A program made the position numbers and the translations under genes. Of a stretch of DNA of 16,974 nt, positions 7,438 to 15,141 are shown in pieces. Each line of letters starts with the position of its first letter. The first letter of the stretch is position 1. The notes under the pieces are model-generated. The model saw only the letters and a program-made list of their open reading frames with translations, had not been told where the DNA came from and did no database searches. The stretch is from an uncultured Clostridia bacterium. Its GTDB lineage: Bacteria > Bacillota > Clostridia > Christensenellales > Borkfalkiaceae. The stretch spans positions 1-16,974 of the forward strand of contig CANRFK010000015.1 of assembly GCA_947629875.1 (NCBI GenBank). The letters run 5' to 3'.

Positions 7438-9149
7438 AGCATCTCTTTTCCTGTCTCAAACGTTATAAAAAAGAGGGGCTGCTCGCGCCCCTTTTCAAAC
7501 TGCTCGAAGCGTGCATGGAGCTCGTCGTGCCCCTCGTCGTCGCGCACATCGTCAACGTCGGCGTCGCGGGGGCGGACAGGATGTACATCGTCTACGGCTG
7601 CCTTTTGCTCGTCGCGTTCGGTGCGGCGGGGCTTGCGTTTGCGCTCACGGCGCAGTATTTTGCGGCGAAGGCGGCGGTCGGCGTCTCGGCCGAACTGCGC
7701 GCGCGCCTCTTCACCAAATTGCAATCGTTCTCCTATTCCCAGATCGACGAAGTGGGCACGGCGGCGATGATCACCCGCATGACGAGCGACTGCCAGCAGG
7801 TGCAAAACGGGGTGAATATGTTCCTCCGCATCCTTCTGCGCTCGCCCATCATCGTGTTCGGGGCGGCCATCATGGCGTTCACGGTGGATGTCCGCTCCGC
7901 GCTCGTCATCCTCGGGCTCATTCCGCTTCTCGCGGTTGTCGTCGTTGCCGTCATGGCGGCGGGCATTCCGCTCTATAAGAAGGTACAGGCGCGGCTCGAC
8001 GGCGTCAACCTCTCCGCGCGGGAAAATTTACAGGGCGCGCGGGTCATCCGCGCCTTCTGCCGCGAGGAAGAGGAAGCGCGGGAGTTCTCCGTGCGCAACG
8101 GCGCGCTATGTAGGGAGCAGCGCCACGCGGGGCGCATCTCCGCGCTCGCAGGGCCGCTCACCTTCATGCTCGTCAACATCGCCGTCATCGTCCTCGTCTA
8201 TGTGGGCGCGCTCCGCGTGAATGCGGGGAAGCTCGGGCAAGGCGACGTCATCGCCCTTTACAGTTATCTCTCGCTCATCTTGGTCGAACTCATCAAGCTC
8301 GCCAACCTCATCTTCACGGTGAGCCGCGCGGTCTCCTCGCAGAAGCGCATCGGGAAGGTGCTCGATGCTCCCTCCGAACCCTCCGCCCTCATGGAGCGCA
8401 CGGGGGGAGAGGAACACGCGCCCGCCATCTCCTTTGAGGACGTCTCGTTTACATACGCGGGCGGCGGCGCCCCCGCCCTTTCCGATATCACATTTTCCGT
8501 CGAAAACGGCAAAACGTTGGGAGTTTTGGGCGGCACGGGTGCGGGGAAGAGCACCCTCATCGACCTCATTCCGCGCTTCTATGAAGCGAGCAGCGGCCGC
8601 GTGCTCGTCGGCGGGGAGGATGTCAACGGCATCCCCGCAGAGGAGCTCCGCAAGAAGGTCGCCGTCGTTCCCCAGCACGCCGTCCTCTTCAAGGGCACCA
8701 TCCGCTCCAACCTCCTTTGGGGCGGCGAGGCGACGGACGAAGAACTCATGCGCGCCGTCTGCCTTGCACAGGCAAGCGATGTGGTCGCGTCCAAGGGCGG
8801 GCTGGATGGCGAAGTCGTGCAGGAGGGCAAGAACTTCTCGGGCGGCCAACGCCAGCGGCTCACCATCGCGCGCGCCCTCGTCGGCAAGCCCGAAATTCTC
8901 ATCTTGGACGACAGCGCCTCCGCCCTCGACTATGCGACGGACGCTGCCCTCCGCCGCGCCTTAAAGACGCTCGACTGCACGGTGGTCGTCGTCTCCCAGC
9001 GCGTCTCCGCCGTGCGCCACGCGGATACCATCCTGCTCCTCGACGAGGGGCGCGTCGCCGCGATGGGTACGCACGAAGAACTTCTGAAAAACAGCCCGCT
9101 CTACGGCGAAATTTACGCCTCGCAGACGCGCGCAGAGGGGGAAGTATGA
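7434..9149 (+). CDS. ABC exporter half-transporter with degenerate ATP site (TM287/BmrC-like)
   Basis: The 571 residues form a six-helix membrane domain followed by a nucleotide-binding domain. Walker A is GGTGAGKS (366-373), the Q-loop lies in VVPQHAVLF, the signature is SGGQ (469-472) and Walker B ends in D492. The catalytic Glu after Walker B is Asp (D493) and the switch His is Gln (Q522, SQRVSAV). These two changes mark the degenerate-site subunit of heterodimeric exporters such as TM287/288, BmrCD and LmrCD. The next gene supplies the partner. The GTG start at 7434 overlaps the antiporter stop; the first residues (MKHLFSCLKRYKK) give the usual basic cytoplasmic start. Typical cargoes are drugs or lipids; the substrate is unknown here. 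Confidence 0.92.
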   Translation: MKHLFSCLKRYKKEGLLAPLFKLLEACMELVVPLVVAHIVNVGVAGADRMYIVYGCLLLVAFGAAGLAFALTAQYFAAKAAVGVSAELRARLFTKLQSFSYSQIDEVGTAAMITRMTSDCQQVQNGVNMFLRILLRSPIIVFGAAIMAFTVDVRSALVILGLIPLLAVVVVAVMAAGIPLYKKVQARLDGVNLSARENLQGARVIRAFCREEEEAREFSVRNGALCREQRHAGRISALAGPLTFMLVNIAVIVLVYVGALRVNAGKLGQGDVIALYSYLSLILVELIKLANLIFTVSRAVSSQKRIGKVLDAPSEPSALMERTGGEEHAPAISFEDVSFTYAGGGAPALSDITFSVENGKTLGVLGGTGAGKSTLIDLIPRFYEASSGRVLVGGEDVNGIPAEELRKKVAVVPQHAVLFKGTIRSNLLWGGEATDEELMRAVCLAQASDVVASKGGLDGEVVQEGKNFSGGQRQRLTIARALVGKPEILILDDSASALDYATDAALRRALKTLDCTVVVVSQRVSAVRHADTILLLDEGRVAAMGTHEELLKNSPLYGEIYASQTRAEGEV

Positions 9150-10882
9150 AAAGAAGCCTCATCTTCCGCCGCATTCTCCGCCTTCTGAAACCCTACGCGG
9201 GCTACTTCGTTCTCACCGTGTTTGCCGCCATGGTCTCCGTTGCGGCACAGCTTTTGGTGCCCTTCCTCGTCGGCGAATGCGTCGATGTCATCGTCGGGCA
9301 AAACAACGTCAATTTCCATGCCCTCTACCCGCTCCTCTGCGGCGTGGGGGGATGCGTCGTCGCGGCCGTCGTCTCGCAGTACGTCGTCAGCCTCGCCAAC
9401 AACCGCATTGCCTACTGCGTGCTCGCGGACGTGCGGCGCGATACCTTTGAAAAACTCGGCAGACTGCCCTTAAAGTACATCGACGACCGCCCCTACGGCG
9501 ATATCTCCGCCGTCATCGTCGCCGACAGCGAACAGTTCGCCGACGGCCTGCTTTTGGGCTTCACCCAGCTCTTCACGGGCGTCTGCACCATCTTGGGCGT
9601 CCTCGTCATCATGTTCGTACTTCGGTGGGAGATCGCCCTCATCGTCTTCTTCCTCACGCCGCTCTCCCTTCTCATCGCGCGGTTCATCTCCAAGCGCACC
9701 TATACGACGTTCAAGCGGCAGGCGGAAGTCCGCGCCGAACAGACGGCGTTCATCGACGAGATGGTGGAAAATCTCAAAGTCGTCAAGGCGTTCACGCACG
9801 AGGAGGAGAACGAGGCGACGTTTGCGGAGCAGAACGAACGCCTCCGCCGCGCCTCTCTCCGCGCCGTGTTCTTCTCGTCCACGGTCAACCCCTCCACGCG
9901 GTTTGTGAACTCGGTGGTCTATTCCTCCGTCGCGCTCTCGGGGGCGCTCATCGTCATCGCAACGGGCGGCGCATTCAGCGTGGGCGCGCTCACATCCTTC
10001 CTTTCGTACGCCACGCAGTACACCAAGCCCTTCAACGAAATTACCGAGGTCATCGCGGAGTTCCAGAACGCGCTCGCCTGTGCGGGGCGCATCTTCGCCC
10101 TTCTCGACGAGAAGGAACAGCCCACGGACGCCGCTTTCCCCGGCCTCGGCAGGGCGGAGGGCGAAGTGAAGGCGGAACATGTGCGCTTTGCCTACGACCC
10201 CGCGCGCCCGCTCTTTGAAAACTTGAACCTCACGGCGGAGGCAGGCAAGCACATCGCCATCGTCGGGCCCACGGGGTGCGGCAAGACGACGCTCATCAAC
10301 CTCCTCATGCGCTTCTACGATGTGGACGGCGGGCGCATCCTCGTGGACGGGAAGGATGTCCGCGCTATCACCCGTAAGTCCCTCCGCAAGAACTACGGCA
10401 TGGTGCTGCAAGATACGTGGCTCAAAGAGGCCACCGTGCGCGAAAATCTGTGCATGGGGGCGGAAAACTGCACCGAAGAGGAGATGATCGCGGCGGCAAA
10501 GGCGGCGCATGCGCACGGCTTCATTATGCGGCTCCCGAACGGCTACGATACCGTCGTGGGCGGCACGGGGACGCTCTCGGAGGGGCAGCGCCAACTTCTC
10601 TGCATCGCGCGCGTCATGCTCTGCCGCCCGCCCATGCTCATTCTCGACGAGGCGACGTCGAGCATCGATACGCGCACCGAACTTCTCGTGCAGGATGCGT
10701 TTTCCAAGCTCATGGAGGGCAGAACGTGCTTCATCATCGCCCACCGCCTCTCCACCATTAAAAATGCCGACCGCATCCTCGTCATGGGGGAGGGCAAAAT
10801 TCTGGAAGAGGGCACGCACGCCGAACTTCTGAAAAGGGGCGGGGCGTACGCAAAACTTTACCACGCACAATTTGAAGAATAG
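9146..10882 (+). CDS. ABC exporter half-transporter with consensus catalytic residues (TM288/BmrD-like)
   Basis: The 578 residues have a membrane domain (about 1-335) and a nucleotide-binding domain. Walker A is GPTGCGKTT (374-382), the Q-loop VLQDTWL, Walker B ILDE with D501 and catalytic E502, and the switch His H533 in IAHRLST. The signature is LSEGQ (477-481) rather than LSGGQ; in heterodimeric exporters this altered signature faces the degenerate site of the partner. Together with the preceding gene it should form one functional exporter. ATG at 9146 overlaps the partner's stop (ATGA) and is preceded by AGAGGGGGAAGT. The same frame is open back to 8717, but that part lies inside the upstream gene. 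No clear terminator follows. Confidence 0.93.
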   Translation: MKRSLIFRRILRLLKPYAGYFVLTVFAAMVSVAAQLLVPFLVGECVDVIVGQNNVNFHALYPLLCGVGGCVVAAVVSQYVVSLANNRIAYCVLADVRRDTFEKLGRLPLKYIDDRPYGDISAVIVADSEQFADGLLLGFTQLFTGVCTILGVLVIMFVLRWEIALIVFFLTPLSLLIARFISKRTYTTFKRQAEVRAEQTAFIDEMVENLKVVKAFTHEEENEATFAEQNERLRRASLRAVFFSSTVNPSTRFVNSVVYSSVALSGALIVIATGGAFSVGALTSFLSYATQYTKPFNEITEVIAEFQNALACAGRIFALLDEKEQPTDAAFPGLGRAEGEVKAEHVRFAYDPARPLFENLNLTAEAGKHIAIVGPTGCGKTTLINLLMRFYDVDGGRILVDGKDVRAITRKSLRKNYGMVLQDTWLKEATVRENLCMGAENCTEEEMIAAAKAAHAHGFIMRLPNGYDTVVGGTGTLSEGQRQLLCIARVMLCRPPMLILDEATSSIDTRTELLVQDAFSKLMEGRTCFIIAHRLSTIKNADRILVMGEGKILEEGTHAELLKRGGAYAKLYHAQFEE

Positions 10883-10900
10883 AAGGGCAAGCGGTTTTGG

Positions 10901-10929
10901 TTTACATTTCCCGCGAGCCGTGATAGAAT
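10901..10929 (+). promoter_or_regulatory. Promoter for ClC gene, implying a leaderless mRNA
   Basis: TTTACA at 10901-10906, 17-base spacer, TAGAAT at 10924-10929 in an extended -10 context (TGATAGAAT). The GTG start codon is at 10936, six bases beyond the -10 box, so transcription should begin at or next to the start codon. Confidence 0.75.
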
Positions 10930-10935
10930 AGTACC

Positions 10936-12564
10936 GTGAAGAAAACATTGGAGAAAATCAAGAGAAAGGCCAATTACAGCGTGCAGATCGTCTCCGTCGG
11001 CGTCATGACGGGGCTGTTTGCGGGCGTCGTCGTCACGCTCTTCAACGTGCTGTTCGGCATGGCGGAGGAATTTTCCCGCGAAACCTTTTACGGATTTTTC
11101 CGCAACAATCCCACATTCATTCCGCTTCTCTTCCTCGCCCTCCTCTTGGGGGCGGTCGTCATCGGCGGCGTTCTGCGCTTTTTGCCCCTTTTGCGGGGGA
11201 ACGGGTTCCCGCAGACGGAGGGAGCGACGCGCGGCCTCTTGCGCTTCAAGTGGTATCGCGATGTCACGGGCATGTTCGCCTCCGCGCTCTTCCTCGTCTT
11301 TATGGGGCTCTCCGCGGGCGCGGAGGGGCCGAGCGCCTTCATCGGCGGCTCCTGCGGCGCGGGGGTGAGCGATCTCTTCCGCCGCGACCCCATCGTCAGG
11401 CGCTTCCAGATCACGGGCGGGGCGTGCACGGGGCTCGCCGTCGCGCTCAATGCGCCGCTCACGGGCATCATCTTCGCGTATGAGGAGGCGCACAAGCGCT
11501 TCACGCCCGAGGTGTTTGTCTGCTCCTTCTGCTCGGTGGCCGTCGCCGTCGTCATCCGCGGCGTGCTTATGAAGTACGCCTTTGGCACGGAGATCCAACC
11601 TTTTCTCTCCCGCACCGCGTTCGTCTATCCCGCCGATACGGGGCTTTTATTCTGTGCCTTCGCCCTGCTCGCCGCGCTCGTCGTCACGCTGGTCGCCGCG
11701 GGATTTTATCATCTCCTCTTCTACGTCCGCAAATATTTCAAGCAAATTGCCTTCCTGAAAGGCACGGCAAAGTACATGATCCCCTTCGCGCTCGCGGGGG
11801 CGGCGGGGCTCGTCACAGCGTTTGCGATGGGCGGCGGCGAACACTTCATCGATGCGCTCGGCAGCGGCGCAAAGGGGGGCGTCTCGGTGTTCGGCTGGCC
11901 GCTCGCCGTCGCCGTCGCCGTCGTCGTTGTGCTGAAACTCATAACGTCCGTCGCAAACCTCGCGGCCGATTTGCCCTGTTGCGCGTCCGTCCCCATGCTC
12001 GCCATGGGCGCGGGGCTCGGAAAACTCCTCTCCATGCTCTTTGTCCTCATGGGCATGAACCCCAATCTTGCGGACTGTCTCATCGTCCTGTGCATGGTCA
12101 CCTTCTTCACGACGGTCGTCAAGGCGCCCGTCACGGGCATCATCATGACCGTCGAACTCACGTGGAGTTTTACCTTCTTCCTGCCCGCCGTCATCTGCGC
12201 GGCAGTGAGCTACCTCATCGGCGACGTTCTCCACATCCGCCCGCTGTACGATAGATTGCTCGACGAGATGCTCGAAGAGGACGTCAGCGAGAGCATGCGC
12301 ATCGTCGCCCGCGTTCAGGTCAAGGCGGGTTCTCCCGCCGCAGGCAGGGCGGTGCGCGATGTCCTGTGGCCGTTCACCGCGCTCGTCAAGAACGTGGAAC
12401 GCGGCGAGGCGAACTTCGCTCCCTCCGGTTCCACCGTCCTCGAAGCGGGGGATGTCCTCACCGTCGAGGGCACCCCGCACGACAGGGAGGAATTTCTCTC
12501 CGCGCTCACCGCAACCGTGGGCGACGTGCTCGGCTACACCGAATCCACCGCCAAGCGCAAATAG
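10936..12564 (+). CDS. ClC-family anion transporter with C-terminal RCK_C (TrkA-C) domain
   Basis: ClC proteins are homodimeric Cl- channels or Cl-/H+ exchangers. Visible ClC elements: GNGFP (88-92) at the GSGIP position, GAEGP with gating glutamate E130, the EE pair E183/E184 (internal proton glutamate, as in exchangers) and the late PLY motif with Y438 (anion-coordinating Tyr). Residues about 455-530 form an RCK_C domain (RVQVKAGSPAAGRAV onward) that may sense a cytosolic ligand. Oddly, the usual GGIFAP segment reads CCASVP (348-353) and the filter Ser is Asn (N89). Exchange of Cl- or another anion is inferred. There is no Shine-Dalgarno sequence before GTG 10936; an alternative in-frame GTG at 10981 would cost 15 residues. 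Confidence 0.87.
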   Translation: MKKTLEKIKRKANYSVQIVSVGVMTGLFAGVVVTLFNVLFGMAEEFSRETFYGFFRNNPTFIPLLFLALLLGAVVIGGVLRFLPLLRGNGFPQTEGATRGLLRFKWYRDVTGMFASALFLVFMGLSAGAEGPSAFIGGSCGAGVSDLFRRDPIVRRFQITGGACTGLAVALNAPLTGIIFAYEEAHKRFTPEVFVCSFCSVAVAVVIRGVLMKYAFGTEIQPFLSRTAFVYPADTGLLFCAFALLAALVVTLVAAGFYHLLFYVRKYFKQIAFLKGTAKYMIPFALAGAAGLVTAFAMGGGEHFIDALGSGAKGGVSVFGWPLAVAVAVVVVLKLITSVANLAADLPCCASVPMLAMGAGLGKLLSMLFVLMGMNPNLADCLIVLCMVTFFTTVVKAPVTGIIMTVELTWSFTFFLPAVICAAVSYLIGDVLHIRPLYDRLLDEMLEEDVSESMRIVARVQVKAGSPAAGRAVRDVLWPFTALVKNVERGEANFAPSGSTVLEAGDVLTVEGTPHDREEFLSALTATVGDVLGYTESTAKRK

Positions 12565-12585
12565 CAATTTGTTACCTGTATGCCG

Positions 12586-12612
12586 AAAAAGCGCCCCCCG
12601 GTGGGCGTTTTT
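12586..12612 (+). terminator. Terminator of the ClC gene
   Basis: AAAAA then GCGCCC (12591-12596), 6-base loop, GGGCGT (12603-12608) and a run of five T including the last stem base. It begins 21 bases after the stop codon; the A-run and T-run can extend the stem. Confidence 0.8.
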
Positions 12613-12688
12613 CCTTTTCTTTCCTCAAAAAAGAGGGTATATCTTGCTGCGCTCCCGCCCAAAATAGTGGCGTAAGGGAGGAGCAAAT

Positions 12689-13285
12689 ATGGACTTTACG
12701 AAGACGCAGACCTTTCACAATCTCGCAAGAGGATTTGCGGGGGAGTGTCAGGCGGGAATGCGCTACCAACTCACGGCAAAGGCGGCGATGAAGCAGGGCT
12801 ATGAAGTGTTGGCGGATACCATCCGCACCATTGCGAAGAATGAGACCAATCACGCCAAAGTTTTCTTCGAGGCGCTTTTGCAGAATGCGGGCAGTCAGGA
12901 TGATATCCGCATCGAGGCGAGTTTCCCCTTTCATGCGGGCACGGTGGAGGACAATTTGCGCTTTGCGGCAATCGACGAGCAGGACGAAGCGGAGAACCTG
13001 TATCCCTCGTTCGCACGCATTGCCGAGGAAGAGGGGTTTGGGCAAATCGCGCTCAAATTCAGACAGGTTGCAAAGGTAGAAGAAAATCACAGGATCATTT
13101 TCAATTACCTCTATGAGGCGTTCAAGGACGGCTCCCTCTATAAGGCGGAAAGGCCCATGCTCTGGATATGCAGTGAATGCGGCTATATGCACACCACAAA
13201 GGAGGCATGGAACATCTGTCCTCTGTGCGGCGCGTCGCAGGGCGAAGTCGAGTTGCACCTTCCCTTCAAAAAGGAGAATCTATGA
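12689..13285 (+). CDS. rbr: Rubrerythrin
   Basis: A cytoplasmic non-haem di-iron peroxidase that reduces H2O2 in anaerobes. Its 198 residues hold a four-helix ferritin-like domain with iron ligands at E19 (GECQAGMRY), E52 and H55 (NETNHAKVFFE), E97/E100 region, and E131/H134 (KVEENH). A C-terminal rubredoxin-like Fe(Cys)4 knuckle follows: C161-x2-C164 (CSECGY) and C177-x2-C180 (CPLCG). All key residues are present. A strong ribosome binding site, AAGGGAGGAG, precedes the ATG at 12689. No promoter of good quality is visible in the 75 bases after the preceding terminator; TATATC at 12638 is the best -10 candidate but lacks a good -35. The stop overlaps the next gene's start (ATGA). Confidence 0.95.
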   Translation: MDFTKTQTFHNLARGFAGECQAGMRYQLTAKAAMKQGYEVLADTIRTIAKNETNHAKVFFEALLQNAGSQDDIRIEASFPFHAGTVEDNLRFAAIDEQDEAENLYPSFARIAEEEGFGQIALKFRQVAKVEENHRIIFNYLYEAFKDGSLYKAERPMLWICSECGYMHTTKEAWNICPLCGASQGEVELHLPFKKENL

Positions 13286-13395
13286 AAAAGACGACAGGAA
13301 AGACCAACGCCACCAAGACGCAAAACGTCAAAAACACGCAGAGCACGAAGAGCTGCGGCAAGGGCTGCGGGAAGAACGCCAAGGATTGCGGCTGA
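13282..13395 (+). CDS. 37-residue Lys/Thr-rich, Cys-containing micro-protein
   Basis: I do not recognise a family. A good ribosome binding site (AAAAAGGAGAATCT) and an ATG overlapping the rubrerythrin stop support expression. The N-terminal 24 residues are Lys/Thr/Asn-rich and probably disordered; the end is CGKGCGKNAKDCG with cysteines at 25, 29 and 36. The three-Cys tail next to Lys could bind a metal or iron-sulfur cluster, or act as a redox or storage peptide. That is inference from composition and from its coupling to rubrerythrin. It could also be an untranslated accident, but the tight spacing on both sides argues against this. Confidence 0.6.
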   Translation: MKKTTGKTNATKTQNVKNTQSTKSCGKGCGKNAKDCG

Positions 13396-13523
13396 TGAAG
13401 CGCAAGAAGACCCTGAAAGAGGGCGCAAAGATGCGCTCGGAAGAGGATTGGCTCGGCAGTTATACCGGGGTGTGCAGTGAAAACGAGTACGAACGCCCCG
13501 TCCAAGACGCCGACGACCTATAA
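13395..13523 (+). CDS. 42-residue acidic micro-protein
   Basis: The ATG at 13395 overlaps the previous stop by one base (TGATG), the classic reinitiation arrangement. The frame ends at 13523, ten bases before a strong terminator stem. The product has a basic start (MKRKKTLKEG) and an acidic second half, SEEDWLGSYTGVC, ending VQDADDL. It has one Cys and no membrane segment. I do not know its function. The DWLGSYTGV and QDADDL segments look like conserved peptide motifs rather than random sequence, but I could not search for relatives. Confidence 0.6.
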   Translation: MKRKKTLKEGAKMRSEEDWLGSYTGVCSENEYERPVQDADDL

Positions 13524-13533
13524 AAGCGCAGGG

Positions 13534-13561
13534 GAGCGGAAAAGCAATTTTCCGCTCTTTT
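13534..13561 (+). terminator. Terminator of the rubrerythrin operon
   Basis: Ten-pair perfect stem GAGCGGAAAA/TTTTCCGCTC with loop GCAA, followed by TTTT. Confidence 0.92.
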
Positions 13562-13567
13562 CTCTTG

Positions 13568-13608
13568 CTTCCCCCTTTGGGGGGAAGTACCCGCGTAGCG
13601 GGGGATAG
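13568..13608 (+). repeat. Double-hairpin repeat, copy 1
   Basis: Hairpin a is CTTCCCCC (13568-13575) with GGGGGAAG (13580-13587). Two bases later hairpin b is CCCGC (13590-13594), loop GTA, GCGGG (13598-13602), then GATA. A related unit is at 15142-15177, on the other side of the protease gene and in the same orientation. Confidence 0.7.
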
Positions 13609-13623
13609 GGGTTTTCCGCGTTA

Positions 13624-13650
13624 TTCTGAACCCCCGTAGGGGGTGAAGAA
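13624..13650. repeat. Hairpin repeat with TTCTGA/GAAGAA arms
   Basis: CCCCC-GTA-GGGGG core (13631-13643) flanked by TTCTGAA and TGAAGAA, which extend the stem through a tandem G-A mismatch. I recall similar ATTCTGA...GAAGAATC palindromes as dispersed intergenic repeats in gut Bacillota, but could not search for copies. Confidence 0.6.
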
Positions 13651-13683
13651 TCCCGAAGAACGCAGTCCGCCCCCTCATACCGA

Positions 13684-13717
13684 GCCGTACGCCGACGCCA
13701 CAGCGTCGGCGCACGGC
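13684..13717. repeat. Long inverted repeat, GCCGACGC core
   Basis: GCCGTACGCCGACGC (13684-13698) pairs with GCGTCGGCGCACGGC (13703-13717) with one mismatch and loop CACA. It has no T-run, so it is not a simple terminator. Together with the two preceding repeats it fills most of the 300-base gap between the 42-aa gene and the protease. Confidence 0.7.
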
Positions 13718-13762
13718 GAGTGTATCTTGCCCGCAACGCCCCCCGAAATCCCGCAAAATTTG

Positions 13763-13791
13763 TTGTCATTCCCGCGCGCGGGTGGTATAAT
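13763..13791 (+). promoter_or_regulatory. Promoter of the protease gene
   Basis: TTGTCA at 13763-13768, 17-base spacer, TATAAT at 13786-13791. The spacer contains a perfect 12-base palindrome, CCCGCGCGCGGG (13771-13782), which could be an operator. A ribosome binding site GGAAGGTG precedes the ATG. Confidence 0.8.
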
Positions 13792-13823
13792 AGGAACAAA
13801 CCATTCGTTCGGAAGGTGTTTCC

Positions 13824-15131
13824 ATGAAGAGAACAAGAAGAGCGGCGGTCGTTGTGCTTGCCTGCGCCGCGGCCGTCATGCTTGCGGGCTGTTCGTTCGG
13901 CTACCGTGCCGACGACAGGTATCCCTACGATATCGCCGTCGAAAACGGCTATGCGGGCACGGAGGGGGAATGGCTGTCCTCGCAGGAGACGCCCGGCACC
14001 GTCTACCGCCGTCTGTACGAGGAAGCGGTGGCAGACGGCAGTTTTACGGGCACCTACTTTGAATTTTTGCAGGGGATCGCCCCCGATGCCGACGCCACGC
14101 CCTACATCCAACGGGCGATGCTCTCCGTCGTGAGCATCGCGGCGCGCTTCCGTTCGGGCACCTCGGTGGTCTCGAGTCTGGGCGCGGGGGTCATCTATTC
14201 GATGGATAAGACCGCGGGCGACGCCTACATTCTCACCAACTATCACGTTTTATATTTGAGTTCGGCGCACGCGCTCTCCGAGGACATCACCGTCCGCCTC
14301 TACGGATATGAGTCGGCGGAAGACGCCATTTCCGCCACCTACTACGGCGGGATCATGGATCTCGACCTCGCCATTCTGCGCGTGAAGGGCAGCGAACTTC
14401 TCAAGACGAGCGATGCGCGTGCGGCGGACATCGGCGCAGACAGCAGCGCCGTTGCGGGCGAGGCCGTCTATGCCATCGGCAACCCCCTCAACAAGAGCAT
14501 CGCCGTCACGGCGGGCGTCGTCTCCCGCGAGGAGGAAGTGGCAAATGTCACGGCGGCGGACGATACCCGCACCATTCCGCTCCCCGAGATCCGCATCGAC
14601 GCCGCACTCAACCACGGCAATTCGGGCGGCGGCCTCTTCAACTCCGTCGGCGAGCTCATCGGGATCGTCAACGCACGCGACCACAACGACGATGTGGAAG
14701 GCTTCGGCTACGCCATTCCCATCGAACTTGCGGCGGCGTTTGCGGAGAACGACATCGCAAACGAAGGGCGGCCGAGCCTCCTCGATGACGGCGTCAAGAT
14801 CGAAGTCGTGGATAGCAAGGGCGTGTACGATGAAACGCTGGGCAGGGTGCACATCTCGCAGAAGGTGTGCGTGGCCGATTACAGCGCGGGCGCGCTCGGC
14901 TACCTCGGCATACGGCAGGGCGATACGCTCATCTCGGGCTATGTCGTCCGCGGCGGCGCCACACTTTCCGAAACGCAGTTCACGCACGCCTGCGCATGGG
15001 AAGCCTTCCGTTTCAAGGTGCGCTTGGGCGACGAGTTGCACCTCGTCGTCTCGCGCGGCGGCGATACCGTCCATTTATCCAAGACGCTGAACAGCGCCAC
15101 CTACTTCACCACCGATCTTCAGCGTTCGTGA
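13824..15131 (+). CDS. Lipoprotein trypsin-like serine protease (HtrA/DegP-type)
   Basis: An envelope protease probably anchored outside the membrane by lipid. Of 435 residues, 1-22 are a lipoprotein signal with lipobox LAGC (Cys23). The protease domain spans about 99-310 with catalytic triad H141 (TNYHVL), D181 (LDLAIL) and S267 (GNSGGGLF). AIGNPLNKS and GFGYAIPI are also typical of HtrA proteins. Residues about 345-425 look like a PDZ-type domain (GALGYLGIRQGDTLISG), somewhat divergent. Between lipobox and protease are two short related segments, YDIAVENGYAGTEGEWL (35-51) and YEEAVADGSFTGTYFEFL (65-82). The likely role is turnover of misfolded envelope proteins or activation of a regulator. 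ATG 13824 follows its own promoter and a good ribosome binding site. Confidence 0.9.
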   Translation: MKRTRRAAVVVLACAAAVMLAGCSFGYRADDRYPYDIAVENGYAGTEGEWLSSQETPGTVYRRLYEEAVADGSFTGTYFEFLQGIAPDADATPYIQRAMLSVVSIAARFRSGTSVVSSLGAGVIYSMDKTAGDAYILTNYHVLYLSSAHALSEDITVRLYGYESAEDAISATYYGGIMDLDLAILRVKGSELLKTSDARAADIGADSSAVAGEAVYAIGNPLNKSIAVTAGVVSREEEVANVTAADDTRTIPLPEIRIDAALNHGNSGGGLFNSVGELIGIVNARDHNDDVEGFGYAIPIELAAAFAENDIANEGRPSLLDDGVKIEVVDSKGVYDETLGRVHISQKVCVADYSAGALGYLGIRQGDTLISGYVVRGGATLSETQFTHACAWEAFRFKVRLGDELHLVVSRGGDTVHLSKTLNSATYFTTDLQRS

Positions 15132-15141
15132 TGGCTCCCCG

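Noticed and set aside
8717..9145. Upstream extension of the second ABC half-transporter
   Set aside because: The frame is open but lies inside the first ABC gene. ATG 9146 has a ribosome binding site and matches the family start.
9470..10948. 492-codon open frame on the - strand opposite the second ABC gene
   Set aside because: It is a low-complexity charged shadow of a clear ABC exporter gene; no start context or motif was found.
10981..12564. Alternative GTG start of the ClC gene with AAAGG about 10 bases upstream
   Set aside because: Possible, but the spacing is poor. The 15 extra residues from GTG 10936 form a plausible basic N-terminus (MKKTLEKIKRK), so the longer form was preferred with reduced certainty.
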